Source: Pantoea sp. AS-PWVM4 (GTDB lineage Bacteria; Pseudomonadota; Gammaproteobacteria; Enterobacterales; Enterobacteriaceae). Taken from it: a stretch of DNA of 64,000 bases. Location: contig NZ_ASZC01000016.1 of the NCBI RefSeq assembly GCF_000468095.1, positions 149,246-213,245 on the forward strand, read 5' to 3'. Under the pieces are notes generated by a model. The model had not been told where the DNA came from. It did no database searches and saw only the letters and a program-made list of their open reading frames with translations. Within the stretch, counting starts at the first letter, position 1, and each line of letters begins with the position of its first letter. Positions 1-9,954 of this stretch are shown one piece after another. A program made the translations under genes and the position numbers.

Positions 1-1411
1 CGTCTTTGGTGACATAAACACCGTTAAACACCGAACACTCGAACTGTGCGATATCCGGGTTCTCTTCGCGAACCGCTTCAATCAAATCGTCCAAATCCTG
101 GAAAATCAGCGCGTCAGCTTTGATCAGCTGGCGAATCTCTTCCACTTCACGACCGTGAGCGATAAGCTCAGTTGCGCTCGGCATGTCGATACCGTAGACG
201 TTCGGGAAACGAATTTCCGGTGCGGCTGAAGCCAGATAGACACGCTTAGCACCCGCTTCACGCGCCATCTCGATAATCTGCTCGGAGGTGGTACCGCGCA
301 CGATGGAGTCATCCACCAGCAACACGTTTTTGTCACGGAACTCGGCACGGTTGGCGTTCAGCTTACGACGCACCGCGCTACGGCGCAGATGCTGCCCCGG
401 CATAATAAAGGTACGGCCCACGTAACGGTTTTTCACAAAACCCTGGCGATACGGTTTGTCGAGAATACGGGCGATTTCCAACGCCACATCGGTTGAGGTT
501 TCCGGAATCGGAATCACCACGTCGATGTCGAGATCTTCCCATTCACGAGCAATTTTCTCACCCAGCTTGGTGCCCATACGGACACGCGCGCTGTAAACCG
601 AGATCTTATCAAGGAAGGAATCCGGACGCGCAAAGTAAACGTACTCGAACAGACACGGATTGCTTTTCGGGTTCTCAGCACACTGGCGGGTCGAGAGTTG
701 GCCCTGCTCGGTGATGTACACCGCTTCGCCCGGCGCTACGTCACGAATAAATTCAAAGCCCAGCGTATCCAGCGCGACGCTCTCGGAAGCGACCATATAC
801 TCGGTGCGACCATCAGCAATCACGCGTTTACCCAGTACCAACGGACGGATGCCGTTCGGGTCGCGGAAGGCCACCATACCGTGACCGATAATCATCGAAA
901 CTACCGCGTAAGCCCCGCGCACCTGCTGGTGCACCGCAGCCACTGCGGCAAAAATGTTGTCAGCTTCCAGCGGGTAATGCTGAAAACGGTCCAGCTCCTG
1001 CGCAAAAATGTTCAGCAGGATTTCGGAATCTGAGGTGGTGTTGACGTGACGGCGACCCACTTCGAACAGCTGTTTACGCAGCTCGTGTGCGTTAGTCAGG
1101 TTGCCGTTGTGCGCCAGTGTAATGCCGTAAGGGGAGTTCACATAGAAAGGCTGCGCTTCAGAGGCGCTGGAGCTGCCTGCTGTCGGGTAGCGTACATGAC
1201 CAATCCCGATGTTGCCCTGCAAACGCTGCATGTGGCGTGCTTCGAAGACATCGCTCACCAGCCCGTTGGCTTTGCGCAGACGAAAGCAGTTCAGCGCATC
1301 GATGGTACAAATGCCGGCGGCATCCTGCCCGCGGTGCTGTAGCACCGTTAACGCGTCATAGATCGACTGGTTTACTGGCATAAAACCGGTGATACCAACA
1401 ATACCGCACAT
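1..1411 (-). CDS. purF: amidophosphoribosyltransferase PurF (partial, C-terminus cut by window edge)
   Basis: Catalyses the first committed step of purine synthesis, PRPP plus glutamine to phosphoribosylamine, in the cytoplasm. The start at 1411 gives [10 protein letters not shown]; Cys2 becomes the N-terminal nucleophile of the class II glutaminase domain after Met removal. The glutaminase half holds the RGQDAAG and GHVRYPTAG motifs. The phosphoribosyltransferase half carries the PRPP loop [17 protein letters not shown]. About 470 codons are present against about 505 in E. coli, so roughly the last 35 residues lie outside the window. It follows cvpA by 36 bp on the same strand and is expected to share its PurR-controlled promoter. 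Confidence 0.97.
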   Translation of the reverse strand, partial: MCGIVGITGFMPVNQSIYDALTVLQHRGQDAAGICTIDALNCFRLRKANGLVSDVFEARHMQRLQGNIGIGHVRYPTAGSSSASEAQPFYVNSPYGITLAHNGNLTNAHELRKQLFEVGRRHVNTTSDSEILLNIFAQELDRFQHYPLEADNIFAAVAAVHQQVRGAYAVVSMIIGHGMVAFRDPNGIRPLVLGKRVIADGRTEYMVASESVALDTLGFEFIRDVAPGEAVYITEQGQLSTRQCAENPKSNPCLFEYVYFARPDSFLDKISVYSARVRMGTKLGEKIAREWEDLDIDVVIPIPETSTDVALEIARILDKPYRQGFVKNRYVGRTFIMPGQHLRRSAVRRKLNANRAEFRDKNVLLVDDSIVRGTTSEQIIEMAREAGAKRVYLASAAPEIRFPNVYGIDMPSATELIAHGREVEEIRQLIKADALIFQDLDDLIEAVREENPDIAQFECSVFNGVYVTKD

Positions 1412-1447
1412 GTTGTCATTTCCTCATTAGCCGCACTCCCGATGGCG

Positions 1448-1933
1448 TCACCGGGGTAAAAAACTGGACGTGCTTTTCAGATAGTCGAAGAACCACCTGA
1501 TGATGTAACTGAACTGGGGAATGAGTTGGGACTGCTGCCAGTCCGGGCTTTTCGAGAAGCCGGTGAATGTATCGAGGAAGAAGAGAATAGCGGCAACGAT
1601 CAGCACGCCACGCAACGCCCCGAAACAGACCCCCAACACCCTGTCGGTTCCCGACAGACCGGTCTTTTCAACCAGCGTGCCGATCACATAGTTCACGATG
1701 GCACCCACAATCAGGGTGGCAACGAAGAGCACCGCGATAGCGATACCGTTGCGAACCAGTTCGTCGTCAAAACCTGTAAACCAGACTGCAAGGTAGGCGT
1801 AGTAGTGACTGGCGACAAAAAACGCGCATCCCCAGGTAACGAGAGATAAGGCTTCCCGGACAAACCCACGAACCAGGCTGACCAGGGCCGAAAAACCAAC
1901 TACCGCAATAATGACGTAATCAATCCAGATCAT
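1448..1933 (-). CDS. cvpA: CvpA, colicin V production / inner membrane protein
   Basis: A 161-residue inner-membrane protein with four hydrophobic segments, starting MIWIDYVIIAVVGFSALVS. This is the CvpA family, known from the colicin V production phenotype and from envelope and bile-salt tolerance; its exact molecular activity is unsettled. Length matches E. coli (162 aa). It is the first gene of the cvpA-purF operon, 36 bp upstream of purF. A PurR operator lies 65-80 bp upstream of its start, so purine-dependent repression is expected. Confidence 0.95.
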   Translation of the reverse strand: MIWIDYVIIAVVGFSALVSLVRGFVREALSLVTWGCAFFVASHYYAYLAVWFTGFDDELVRNGIAIAVLFVATLIVGAIVNYVIGTLVEKTGLSGTDRVLGVCFGALRGVLIVAAILFFLDTFTGFSKSPDWQQSQLIPQFSYIIRWFFDYLKSTSSFLPR

Positions 1934-1997
1934 GAACTCTTCCAGCGCCAGCGCGATTGCACCCCTGCATCCAGTTCGGGGCGCATTCTAACAGAAA

Positions 1998-2013
1998 AAG
2001 AAAACGTTTGCGT
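1998..2013 (-). promoter_or_regulatory. PurR operator upstream of cvpA-purF
   Basis: On the minus strand the site reads ACGCAAACGTTTTCTT, essentially identical to the PurR consensus ACGCAAACGTTTTCNT. It lies 65-80 bp upstream of the cvpA start, the same arrangement as in E. coli, where hypoxanthine/guanine-bound PurR represses cvpA-purF. Confidence 0.9.
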
Positions 2014-2145
2014 AGGGTTTTCCGGTTCTGCATCCATAAAAAGGGCGATGAAAAAAACTTTCCTCGCCCTGAGACAATTCAGTGCTGTAATCCACTGAAA
2101 TATAGTAATTTTTTAGCCAACATCACGGTGAACACTCCGTGCTAT

Positions 2146-2174
2146 GCCGCGCCTTTTTCAGCCATCGGCGCGGC
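2146..2174 (-). terminator. hairpin downstream of dedD
   Basis: Perfect 8-bp inverted repeat GCCGCGCC/GGCGCGGC just after the dedD stop. The run of pyrimidines lies in the loop rather than after the stem, so it may act as a weak terminator or an mRNA-stabilising hairpin. Confidence 0.4.
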
Positions 2175-2185
2175 TTATCAACGGT

Positions 2186-2926
2186 TTAGCGCGTGCTGTA
2201 GGGTTTCACCACTCCACCGAGTCCGGAGAGGTTTTTCAGTTCACCCAGTGCGGCTTGCATCTTCGCTTTTGAGGCATCAGGCCCGACGTAGATGCGGGTA
2301 ATTTGCCCCTGAACCGGCGTGGATGGCACGGTAAATGCGCGATATCCCGACAGACGCAACTGCGCGACGATCTCATTCACTTTAGCCGCGTTTTTCAACG
2401 CACCGAGCTGGACCACATAAGCCTGGCCCGCCGGGGCTTCCGCTTCGCTCTGCTTCGGCGTTTCAACCGGTTTAGCGGTTTCTACTGGCTTCGGCTGCTC
2501 GACCGGCTTCGGTTCAACCGGTTTTGGTTTCGGCTGCTCCACCGGTTTCGGCTTAGGTTGCTCGACCGGTTTCGGTTTCGCAGTCTGCACCGGCGCACTC
2601 TGGTGCACTGGCGGAGGTGTCACTACCGTGGGTTCGTTGTTCTCCACTGGCTGCGCGCTGCCAGACTCGACCGGGGTGGTGGTTTTACCACTGGCTTCGC
2701 TTTGCGCCGCACCTGCGCCTTCCGGCGGCTGGGCCGGCAGCGACTGCGTCACCGGGGGCACCATCTCACTGTCCTGTTGATCATCCGGTTTTGGCACCAG
2801 CGGAATTGCAGCGAATTCCTCTTTGTAGTGCTTTTTCTTGCCATCCAGCAGGCCTGGTAACACGATGACGCCAACCGCCACCAGGATTACCGTGCCCACT
2901 AAACGGTTCTGAAACTTACTTGCCAC
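2186..2926 (-). CDS. dedD: DedD, SPOR-domain cell division protein
   Basis: Septal-ring protein that binds denuded peptidoglycan glycans through its SPOR domain. Starts with GTG (MASKFQNRLVGTVILVAVG), which matches the E. coli N-terminus. Residues about 8-27 form a single transmembrane anchor. A periplasmic linker follows, with a lysine/proline-rich repeat region (about residues 115-160), then a C-terminal SPOR domain from AYVVQLGALKNAAKV to the end. Length 246 aa against 220 in E. coli; the difference lies in the longer linker. The start overlaps the 3' end of folC by 11 bp, so translation is probably coupled. Confidence 0.95.
   Translation of the reverse strand: MASKFQNRLVGTVILVAVGVIVLPGLLDGKKKHYKEEFAAIPLVPKPDDQQDSEMVPPVTQSLPAQPPEGAGAAQSEASGKTTTPVESGSAQPVENNEPTVVTPPPVHQSAPVQTAKPKPVEQPKPKPVEQPKPKPVEPKPVEQPKPVETAKPVETPKQSEAEAPAGQAYVVQLGALKNAAKVNEIVAQLRLSGYRAFTVPSTPVQGQITRIYVGPDASKAKMQAALGELKNLSGLGGVVKPYSTR
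2458..2580 (-). repeat. tandem KPVEQPKP-type repeat inside dedD
   Basis: Degenerate tandem DNA repeat encoding several copies of PKPVEQ / KPVET in the DedD linker. It codes for an extended Lys-Pro/Glu-Pro stalk that spans the periplasm between the membrane anchor and the SPOR domain. Copy number is likely to vary between strains. Confidence 0.7.
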
Positions 2927-4184
2927 TGCCGTTCTCCGCTGCCATCGATTCCATTACCTGTGCTACGGTGTGGAAAGAACCACACACCAGAATCACATCC
3001 TCGGGCCGGGCCTGCTGACGCGCAGCCTGCCATGCTGAGTCTACGGTCGCAAATGCCTCACCGCTTGCCAGGTGAGCAATCAACTGCTCCGCCGTCGCAC
3101 CGCGCGGGCCGTCAAGCGGTGCGCAGTACCAGCTATCCACCTGTGGTGCCAGCGCCGCCAGTGTCCCGGCGATATCTTTATCATGCAGCATCCCGACCAC
3201 CGCATGAACCTTACCGGTACGCGGCAATTCAGCCAGACGTGAAGCCAGATAATAAGCGGCATGGGGATTATGCGCCACATCGAGGATCACACGCGGCGAG
3301 GTGCTCACCGTCTGAAAACGGCCTGGTAAAATCGCCAGCGGCAGATGCTGGCGAATGATCGCTTCGCTTACCGATAAACCCGAGGCGCGCAACGCAATAA
3401 GCGCGGTGGCAGCATTGGGGAGCGGCACCTTTGGCAGGGGAAGATCGCGCAATTCGCCCTGCGCATCCTGCAAACTCCAGCTCTCGCCCTGCTGCTGCCA
3501 TTGCCAGTCACGGTTACGCTGCAACAACAGCGCGCCCTTCTCTGCTGCAACCTCGGCAATGGTGTGCGGCATATCGGGCTCACCCACCACTGCGGGTTTC
3601 CCACCACGAAACACGCCTGCTTTCTCGCGGCCAATGCTTTCGCGGTCCGGTCCCAACCAGTCGGTATGATCCAGTGCGATGCTGGTGATAACGGCGATAT
3701 CCGCATCAACGATATTGGTGGCATCCAGCCGCCCCCCGAGACCGACTTCAAGGATCACCACATCAAGCCCGGCAGCACGGAACAGATTGAGTGCCGATAA
3801 GGTACCGAATTCGAAGTAGGTCAGGGAAATATCGCCACGTCCGGCTTCAATCTCGGCAAAGCTGGCGCTGTGCAACGCTTCATCCAGCTCCGCGCCCTGG
3901 ACGCGCACCCGCTCGGTGTAACGCACCAGATGCGGTGAGCTGTAGACGCCCACGCGGTATCCCGCCGCCATCAACAGGGTTTCCAGCGTACGGCAGGTGG
4001 TGCCTTTGCCGTTAGTCCCGGCAACGGTGAAAACAAATGGCGCGGGTTTGAGCAGGTCAAGACGTGAAGCGACGCGTTGAATACGATCCAGCCCCAGTTC
4101 AATGGGCTGAGAATGCAGGTGTTCAAGATAATGAAGCCACGTAGCTAAAGGCGACGTGGCTTGGGGAAGGTGAAGAGTGTCCAT
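2916..4184 (-). CDS. folC: FolC, bifunctional dihydrofolate synthase / folylpolyglutamate synthase
   Basis: Adds glutamate to dihydropteroate to make dihydrofolate and then extends the polyglutamate tail of folates (Mur-ligase superfamily, cytoplasmic). The ATP P-loop is GTNGKGTT at residues 56-63. The central Mur-ligase domain has ITSIALDHTDWLG and EKAGVF, and the C-terminal domain has ILDVAHNPHA. The 422-residue length equals that of E. coli FolC. It overlaps dedD by 11 bp and follows accD by 69 bp, the conserved accD-folC-dedD order. Confidence 0.96.
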   Translation of the reverse strand: MDTLHLPQATSPLATWLHYLEHLHSQPIELGLDRIQRVASRLDLLKPAPFVFTVAGTNGKGTTCRTLETLLMAAGYRVGVYSSPHLVRYTERVRVQGAELDEALHSASFAEIEAGRGDISLTYFEFGTLSALNLFRAAGLDVVILEVGLGGRLDATNIVDADIAVITSIALDHTDWLGPDRESIGREKAGVFRGGKPAVVGEPDMPHTIAEVAAEKGALLLQRNRDWQWQQQGESWSLQDAQGELRDLPLPKVPLPNAATALIALRASGLSVSEAIIRQHLPLAILPGRFQTVSTSPRVILDVAHNPHAAYYLASRLAELPRTGKVHAVVGMLHDKDIAGTLAALAPQVDSWYCAPLDGPRGATAEQLIAHLASGEAFATVDSAWQAARQQARPEDVILVCGSFHTVAQVMESMAAENGSGK

Positions 4185-4220
4185 GTGTCCCGTTAACTAA
4201 CTTTATACGGTGCATTGGTG

Positions 4221-4244
4221 AAAAGGCGCATTTCTGCGCCTTTC
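4221..4244 (-). terminator. terminator-like hairpin after accD
   Basis: On the minus strand a stem AAAGGCGCA / TGCGCCTTTT with a four-base loop follows the accD stop, ending in a short run of T. It may partly separate accD from folC. Confidence 0.5.
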
Positions 4245-4253
4245 CGTTGCCTG

Positions 4254-5162
4254 TCAGGCCTCGTTGCTCTCCGGCTCAGCCGCAATCGGCTGATCACCAT
4301 CCTGCAGCGGCGCTGGCAGGTTCATCATTTTCGCCAGCAGGCTGGCCAGCTTAAAGCGCATCTCCGGACGACGGATGATCATATCGATCGCGCCTTTTTC
4401 GATCAGGAATTCACTGCGCTGGAAGCCCGGCGGCAGTTTTTCACGTACGGTTTGTTCGATAACACGCGGACCGGCAAAACCGATCAACGCTTTCGGTTCC
4501 GCCACGTTGAGATCGCCCAGCATCGCGAAGCTGGCAGAAACGCCACCCATGGTCGGGTCAGTCAGTACCGAGATATACGGCAGACCGCGTTCCTGCATTT
4601 TCGCCAGTGCGGCACTGGTTTTTGCCATCTGCATCAGCGACATCAGCGCTTCCTGCATACGCGCACCGCCACTGGCGGAGAAGCAGATCAGCGGGCAATT
4701 ATCTTCCAGCGCCTGCTCAACCGCACGTACAAAACGCGCACCAACTACTGAACCCATTGAGCCGCCCATAAAGGAGAACTCAAACGCCGCAGCCACGATC
4801 GGCATACCGTGCAGTTGGCCTTTCATGACGATCAGAGCGTCTTTCTCGTCGGTCTCTTTCTGAGCCGCCGCCAGACGATCTTTGTACTTCTTCGAGTCAC
4901 GGAACTTCAACAGATCCTTGGGTTCCAGCTCGCTACCTAATTCTACCAGCGTTCCTTCATCCAGCAGGCTATGCAGGCGCTCACGGGCGTGCATGCGCAT
5001 GTGATGGTCGCACTTCGGGCAGACCTCAAGATTACGCTCCAGCTCGGCGCGATACAGCACCTGGCCACAGCTGTCGCACTTGGTCCAGACCCCTTCCGGG
5101 ATGTTGGCGCGGCGCGTCGGCGTAATATTGCTTTTGTTAAGTATGCGTTCAATCCAGCTCAT
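4254..5162 (-). CDS. accD: AccD, acetyl-CoA carboxylase carboxyltransferase beta subunit
   Basis: With AccA it transfers the carboxyl group from carboxybiotin to acetyl-CoA, giving malonyl-CoA, the first step of fatty acid synthesis. An N-terminal four-cysteine zinc ribbon is visible (Cys29, Cys32, Cys48, Cys51). The crotonase-fold carboxyltransferase core includes [16 protein letters not shown] and [18 protein letters not shown]. Length 302 aa, as in E. coli (304). The zinc ribbon is also known in E. coli to bind its own mRNA. It stands between dedA and folC as in E. coli. Confidence 0.97.
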   Translation of the reverse strand: MSWIERILNKSNITPTRRANIPEGVWTKCDSCGQVLYRAELERNLEVCPKCDHHMRMHARERLHSLLDEGTLVELGSELEPKDLLKFRDSKKYKDRLAAAQKETDEKDALIVMKGQLHGMPIVAAAFEFSFMGGSMGSVVGARFVRAVEQALEDNCPLICFSASGGARMQEALMSLMQMAKTSAALAKMQERGLPYISVLTDPTMGGVSASFAMLGDLNVAEPKALIGFAGPRVIEQTVREKLPPGFQRSEFLIEKGAIDMIIRRPEMRFKLASLLAKMMNLPAPLQDGDQPIAAEPESNEA

Positions 5163-5294
5163 TGATGACCTTTCTGTTTAAAACCGACCTGGTCCAGTCT
5201 TCTCATTGCTGCTGAAATCACCTTCAGCAGGCCGTAAATGTCGCTCATTAAACCACAACCGCTTCTCGCTGTGGATAAAAATCTGGTTTTGGGC

Positions 5295-5957
5295 TTACTG
5301 GGATTTCTGCTGACGTGCCTGACGACGATGACGCCAGACTTCAATCACGCCTGGCAGGATCGACACCACGATAATCGCGACGATCAGCAGTTTCAGGTTC
5401 TCCTGCACCACCGGCAAATCACCAAACAGGTAACCGGCGTAAGAGAACAACAACACCCACAGCAGCGCACCCGCAACGTTAAAGAGCGCGAAGTGACGAT
5501 AGGACATGTGTCCCATCCCTGCCACAAAGGGGGCAAAGGTTCGCACGATTGGTACAAAGCGCGCAAGTATTATGGTTTTACCACCGTGGCGCTCGTAGAA
5601 CGCATGGGTCTTATCCAGATAGCTGCGGCGGAAAATCTTCGAATTGGGATTGCTGAACAGCTTCTCGCCAAACAGACGACCAATGGTGTAGTTAACGGCA
5701 TCACCGAGAATGGCCGCAATCACCATCAGGGCCACCATCATATGCACATTGAGGTCATTACTCGGCAGTGCGGCCAATGCGCCAGCAACAAACAGCAAAG
5801 AATCACCCGGCAGGAACGGCGTGACCACCAGACCGGTTTCGCAGAACAGAATCAGGAACAAAATGGCATAAATCCAGATACCGTACTGCGCCACCAGTTC
5901 GGCCAAATGCACATCAATATGCAGAATAAAATCGACGATAAAATGGATGAACTCCAT
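5295..5957 (-). CDS. dedA: DedA family inner-membrane protein
   Basis: A SNARE-associated/VTT-fold membrane protein; DedA paralogues are implicated in polyprenyl-phosphate and phospholipid flipping and in proton-motive-force maintenance. The start at 5957 ([18 protein letters not shown]) aligns with the E. coli N-terminus and has AAGGAG upstream; a longer reading frame with 11 extra residues exists but is not preferred. Family motifs [19 protein letters not shown] and a later [14 protein letters not shown] segment are present. About 220 residues. It lies between truA and accD as in E. coli. Confidence 0.94.
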   Translation of the reverse strand: MEFIHFIVDFILHIDVHLAELVAQYGIWIYAILFLILFCETGLVVTPFLPGDSLLFVAGALAALPSNDLNVHMMVALMVIAAILGDAVNYTIGRLFGEKLFSNPNSKIFRRSYLDKTHAFYERHGGKTIILARFVPIVRTFAPFVAGMGHMSYRHFALFNVAGALLWVLLFSYAGYLFGDLPVVQENLKLLIVAIIVVSILPGVIEVWRHRRQARQQKSQ

Positions 5958-5990
5958 AAAGCCAGGCTCCTTACATCCTTCGAGTAACAA

Positions 5991-6797
5991 TTAATCCGCG
6001 AGGAACAGTGGTCCCAGCGCAGGCTGAGGTAACGCAAAGTGGGACGGATAATCCACCGCCACCAGATACAACCCCTCGGCTCTGGCGGTCGCTGCGGCAA
6101 GGGTGCGATCTTTCGCGGCCAACAACGTTGCCATCCAGGTTTCAGGCTGATTACCGCAGCCAATTTCCATCAGGCTGCCAACGATGTTGCGCACCATATG
6201 GTGTACAAACGCATTCGCTTTGATATCCACAATCACGTACGGTCCCTGACGCGTAACGTTAAGATGCATCACATTACGCCACGGGGTACGTGACTGACAC
6301 TGCACGGCGCGAAATGAGGTGAAATCATTTTCGCCCAGCAGGCATTGTCCGGCGCGCTGCATTTTTTCTGCATCCAGCGGATGATAAAAGTGCGTCACGC
6401 CGCTGCCCAAAATCGCCGGACGCAGCCGCTGGTTATAAATAACATAACGGTAGCGACGCGCTGTAGCGCTGAAACGAGCATGAAACTCATCCGGCACCGC
6501 TTTAACCCAACGCACGGCGATATCCGGCGGCAGGTTGGCATTGACGCCCAACGTCCAGGCCCCCTCGGCACGCTGTGAGGTGGTTTCAAAATGCACCACC
6601 TGCCCGGTGCCATGTACCCCGGCATCAGTACGTCCGGCGCAAAACACGCTAACCGGATGGTTAGCGACTTTCGACAGCGCTTTTTCCAGCTTTTCCTGCA
6701 CGCTGCGCACTTCCTGCTGCCGCTGCCAGCCATAATAACGGCTGCCGTCGTACTCAATACCCAGCGCCAGCTTATGCGTGTTACCTTCAGACAACAT
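5991..6797 (-). CDS. truA: TruA, tRNA pseudouridine(38-40) synthase
   Basis: Converts uridines 38, 39 and 40 of tRNA anticodon arms to pseudouridine. The catalytic aspartate is Asp58 in the motif [26 protein letters not shown] and [19 protein letters not shown] are further family motifs. The length of 268 residues is normal. Its ATG overlaps the usg stop by one base (TAATG), indicating translational coupling. Confidence 0.97.
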   Translation of the reverse strand: MLSEGNTHKLALGIEYDGSRYYGWQRQQEVRSVQEKLEKALSKVANHPVSVFCAGRTDAGVHGTGQVVHFETTSQRAEGAWTLGVNANLPPDIAVRWVKAVPDEFHARFSATARRYRYVIYNQRLRPAILGSGVTHFYHPLDAEKMQRAGQCLLGENDFTSFRAVQCQSRTPWRNVMHLNVTRQGPYVIVDIKANAFVHHMVRNIVGSLMEIGCGNQPETWMATLLAAKDRTLAAATARAEGLYLVAVDYPSHFALPQPALGPLFLAD

Positions 6798-7807
6798 TAA
6801 TACAGATACTCCTGCACCAGCTTCTCAGCGGTTTTGACCGCCATCAGCGCGCCGCCGAAGCGGATGTTGTCAGCCACTGACCAGAATTGCAGCAGCTCAG
6901 GGATACCGTAATCGTTACGCACGCAGCCAACGCTCAATTCGCCGTTGCCGGACGCATCCTGCACCTGAGTCGGATAATCGCCTTCGTCGCTCAGACGGAT
7001 ATCCTCGGCACGCGCCAGTTCATCTCGCGCTTCTTCAGCAGACAAAGGGCGCAGATTTTCCACATGGACGATCTGCGCATTGCCGTAAAATACCGGGGCC
7101 TGCACGCTGCTCACCGCAATCGGTAAGCCTTCGTCCTGTAACACTTTGCGCACCTGATCCACCAGACGACGTTCGCTCTCCACGCTGCCGTTGCTGTCCA
7201 CCTGCTGTGGCAGCAGGTTAAACGCCAGCTGACGACCATAATAATGTTCATCCGCCGGTACGCCGTTCAGCAGACGCGCGCTCTCGCCCGCCAGCGCATC
7301 CACCGCGCTCTTACCATCGCTGGAGACTGACATCAGGTTTGTTACCTGCAAACGCCCCAGACCGGCAGCATCCACCAGCGGTTTGATGGCGCTTAACAAC
7401 TGGCTGACCAGGCTATCCGCCACACAGATGATGTTGCGGTTGCGGTAATCCGCCAGCACCTGGGGATTCACATCCGGCACCACCAATGGCACATCCGGCT
7501 CCAGCGCGAACAGATCGCTGCTGTCGATCACCAGGCAGCCCTGGCTGGCGGCTTCTTCGGCGTAACGCGCCGAGGCGCTGCGACCGGCAGCGAAAAACGC
7601 CAGTTGCGCCTGCGACCAGTCAAATTCCGCCGCATCTTGTACCCGCACCGAACGCCCCTCGAAACGCAGAGTTTCGCCTGCGCTGTTCTCGCTCGCCAGC
7701 AGATATATCTCACCAACCGGGAACTGGCGTTCCGCCAGCAGTTCCAGTACAGCGTTCCCTACTGCGCCTGTCGCGCCCAATAGCGCAATATTCCAGCCGT
7801 CAGACAT
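6797..7807 (-). CDS. usg: Usg, aspartate-semialdehyde dehydrogenase-like protein without the catalytic cysteine
   Basis: Related to aspartate-semialdehyde dehydrogenase: the N-terminal NADP fold reads [19 protein letters not shown] and the C-terminal dimerisation domain is intact. The position where true Asd enzymes have NPNCST is here [14 protein letters not shown], so the nucleophilic cysteine is missing and Asd activity is unlikely. The function of Usg is not established. Length 336 aa against 337 in E. coli. It is in the conserved pdxB-usg-truA order and coupled to truA. Confidence 0.93.
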   Translation of the reverse strand: MSDGWNIALLGATGAVGNAVLELLAERQFPVGEIYLLASENSAGETLRFEGRSVRVQDAAEFDWSQAQLAFFAAGRSASARYAEEAASQGCLVIDSSDLFALEPDVPLVVPDVNPQVLADYRNRNIICVADSLVSQLLSAIKPLVDAAGLGRLQVTNLMSVSSDGKSAVDALAGESARLLNGVPADEHYYGRQLAFNLLPQQVDSNGSVESERRLVDQVRKVLQDEGLPIAVSSVQAPVFYGNAQIVHVENLRPLSAEEARDELARAEDIRLSDEGDYPTQVQDASGNGELSVGCVRNDYGIPELLQFWSVADNIRFGGALMAVKTAEKLVQEYLY

Positions 7808-7830
7808 GTTGGTTTACTCCAGACAATGAC

Positions 7831-7861
7831 ATAAAAACAGAAGGCGGTGATCTTCACCGCC
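7831..7861 (-). terminator. rho-independent terminator after pdxB
   Basis: Perfect 8-bp stem GGCGGTGA/TCACCGCC with a 3-base loop, followed on the minus strand by TTCTGTTTTTATG. It lies 33-63 bp after the pdxB stop and ends about 25 bp before the usg start. Confidence 0.75.
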
Positions 7862-7893
7862 CAGGAATTAAGATTTATCCCGCGAGGGACAGT

Positions 7894-9027
7894 TTAACTC
7901 TGCTGCAAACTGGCACGGAAACCGAGTTGATTCAGCATCGCTGCCGCCTCTGCATCATCACAGATCACCTGCAACGACGACCATTCGCGGCGCTCCTCAT
8001 ATTGCTTACGCAGGCGGTCAAACTCACCTGGTAGCGCAGCCACTTTACGCAGCGGCGCATCATCGCGGCGCACATCATACACCAGGTGCACCAGACGTTT
8101 CAGCGTCGGCTGATCGAGCTTGCCATGTAAGGTAATGCGACCAAACTCTGGCGCAGGCAGCAGGCTATCCAACGGCACCTGTTGCGGCTGACCGAGGAAT
8201 GCGCACCAGGCTTCAAACACCTGCGTGGTACCGCGTGCCTTCCCTTCCAGGGTATAACCGGCGATATGGGCGGTGGCGATATCAACTTTATCCAGCAGGT
8301 CCAGCGACAGCTCCGGTTCCGGCTCCCACACATCCAGCACCACGCTGAGATCCTGTCGTACTTTCAATACTTCCAGCAGCGCGGCGTTATCCACCACCGG
8401 ACCACGGCAGGCATTGATCAGGATGGTGTTGGGTTTCAGCGCCATCAACAGCGCAGTATCGGCCAGATGCCAGCTTTTATACGGACCGTCTTTAAACAAT
8501 GGCGTGTGGAAGGTCAGGATATCCGCCTGTGCCACCACCTCATCCAGCGAGCGAAAATCTTCCGCATCGCCACGATCGGCACGCGGCGGATCGCACAACA
8601 GGGTTTTCACCCCCCAGGCCTGTAAACGTTTGTGCAGGCGGCCACCGACATTACCGACACCGACAATCCCCACGGTACGATCGCGCAGCGCAAAACCATC
8701 ACGTTCCGCCAGCAACAACAGCGAGGAGAAGACATATTCCACCACCGCGATGGCGTTGCAGCCCGGTGCTGCCGAGAACGCGATTCCTGCATCAGCCAGT
8801 GAGGCCTCATCGATATGGTCGGTGCCTGCCGTCGCAGTGCCAACAAATTTCACCGGTGTTCCTGCCAGCAGCGCGGCATTAACTTTCGTGACCGAGCGCA
8901 CCATCAACCCGCTGGCATCCGCCAGTTCGGCTTCCGGTAACGGACGCCCCGGCACCGCCAGCACCTCACCGGTGCGGCTAAAGAGTTCACGGGCGTACGG
9001 CATATTTTCATCGACGAGAATTTTCAC
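7894..9027 (-). CDS. pdxB: PdxB, erythronate-4-phosphate dehydrogenase
   Basis: NAD-dependent D-isomer-specific 2-hydroxyacid dehydrogenase. It oxidises 4-phosphoerythronate in the DXP-dependent pyridoxal-phosphate pathway. The chosen start is the GTG giving [16 protein letters not shown], which aligns with E. coli [16 protein letters not shown]. An adjacent GTG one codon upstream and a further 8-residue extension are possible. The Rossmann motif [12 protein letters not shown], the substrate-site [11 protein letters not shown] and the catalytic histidine region [16 protein letters not shown] are present. Length about 377 aa (E. coli 378). Confidence 0.95.
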   Translation of the reverse strand: MKILVDENMPYARELFSRTGEVLAVPGRPLPEAELADASGLMVRSVTKVNAALLAGTPVKFVGTATAGTDHIDEASLADAGIAFSAAPGCNAIAVVEYVFSSLLLLAERDGFALRDRTVGIVGVGNVGGRLHKRLQAWGVKTLLCDPPRADRGDAEDFRSLDEVVAQADILTFHTPLFKDGPYKSWHLADTALLMALKPNTILINACRGPVVDNAALLEVLKVRQDLSVVLDVWEPEPELSLDLLDKVDIATAHIAGYTLEGKARGTTQVFEAWCAFLGQPQQVPLDSLLPAPEFGRITLHGKLDQPTLKRLVHLVYDVRRDDAPLRKVAALPGEFDRLRKQYEERREWSSLQVICDDAEAAAMLNQLGFRASLQQS

Positions 9028-9079
9028 CACGGCTGTCCTGTAAATTCGCAAGGGCCATATTCTGGCACAAAGCCTTTGA

Positions 9080-9859
9080 TTAACCTAACCGGCTGCGATA
9101 GCGATCCGGTGTTGTGCCCGCCTGATGCTGAAACATCACAATCAGCGCCGAAGCGGAGCTGTAGCCCAGCTCATGGGCGATGGCCTGCACGCTGATGCCC
9201 TGCTCCAGCAGGGTGATAGCGCGTAAAAAACGCAGGCGCTGCCGCCACTCGCTAAACGACATATTCAGCTGCTGCTGACAACGTCGCGCCAGCGTACGCT
9301 CGGTGGTAAACACGCGCTTCGCCCATTGTGCCAGCGTGGTGTTATCACCGGGGTGTGCCTGCAAGGCGTGCAGGATCGGGGCGAGCAGTTTGTCATTTGA
9401 GCCAGGCAGGTAACTTTTATGTACCGGCGCAAGACGTAGCCGATCCACTAAAACCTCACACAAACGCCAGTCTGCTGCGCTGTGCGGCTGCTCCAGCTCA
9501 CGCCGGGCAAACTCGTCCATAATGGCATGAACAATGGCATCAACATTGAGCAGGCAGGCCTGTTGGGGTAAGCCGTCGCACAAATCCGCCGCCAGATTGA
9601 ACGTGCGGAACAGCGACTGACGATGGTTATAGCTGCTGTGGCGCTGGCCCGAAGGGATCCAGATCGGCATATCTGCTGGCGTCAGCAGGCGTTCCCCTTC
9701 CACCTCCATCTCCAATACATGGCTTTTAACGAAAATCACCTGTCCCCAAGCGTGGGCGTGCGGCAGATATTCGGTTTTAGCATTGGCCTGTTCGAAACGC
9801 ATAAAGTAGCGCAGCTGCGAGGCATCGACGGGTGGCTGATACTCAACCTGTAAATTCAT
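9080..9859 (-). CDS. AraC-family transcriptional regulator with cupin sensor domain (NimR-like)
   Basis: N-terminal cupin-like ligand domain (about residues 15-110, with [10 protein letters not shown] and the [10 protein letters not shown] segment) followed by a C-terminal AraC double helix-turn-helix (about 160-259, with [36 protein letters not shown]). The layout resembles the E. coli NimR type, which controls a divergent drug-exporter gene. Here too it diverges from a transporter gene (9955), separated by 95 bp. Control of that transporter is inferred; the inducer is unknown. Confidence 0.85.
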   Translation of the reverse strand: MNLQVEYQPPVDASQLRYFMRFEQANAKTEYLPHAHAWGQVIFVKSHVLEMEVEGERLLTPADMPIWIPSGQRHSSYNHRQSLFRTFNLAADLCDGLPQQACLLNVDAIVHAIMDEFARRELEQPHSAADWRLCEVLVDRLRLAPVHKSYLPGSNDKLLAPILHALQAHPGDNTTLAQWAKRVFTTERTLARRCQQQLNMSFSEWRQRLRFLRAITLLEQGISVQAIAHELGYSSASALIVMFQHQAGTTPDRYRSRLG

Positions 9860-9954
9860 TCTGTCCGGTCATTAATGATTTTTGTCCGATTTTAGTTATC
9901 TGTTCTAAACCGGTCAAACGTAAACTGTTCGCGTTTACTTTCAGGAGCTGTACG

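Noticed and set aside
2303..2860. Long plus-strand frame opposite dedD rich in Arg, Phe and Leu.
   Set aside because: It is an antisense shadow of the repetitive dedD linker, with no ribosome-binding site.
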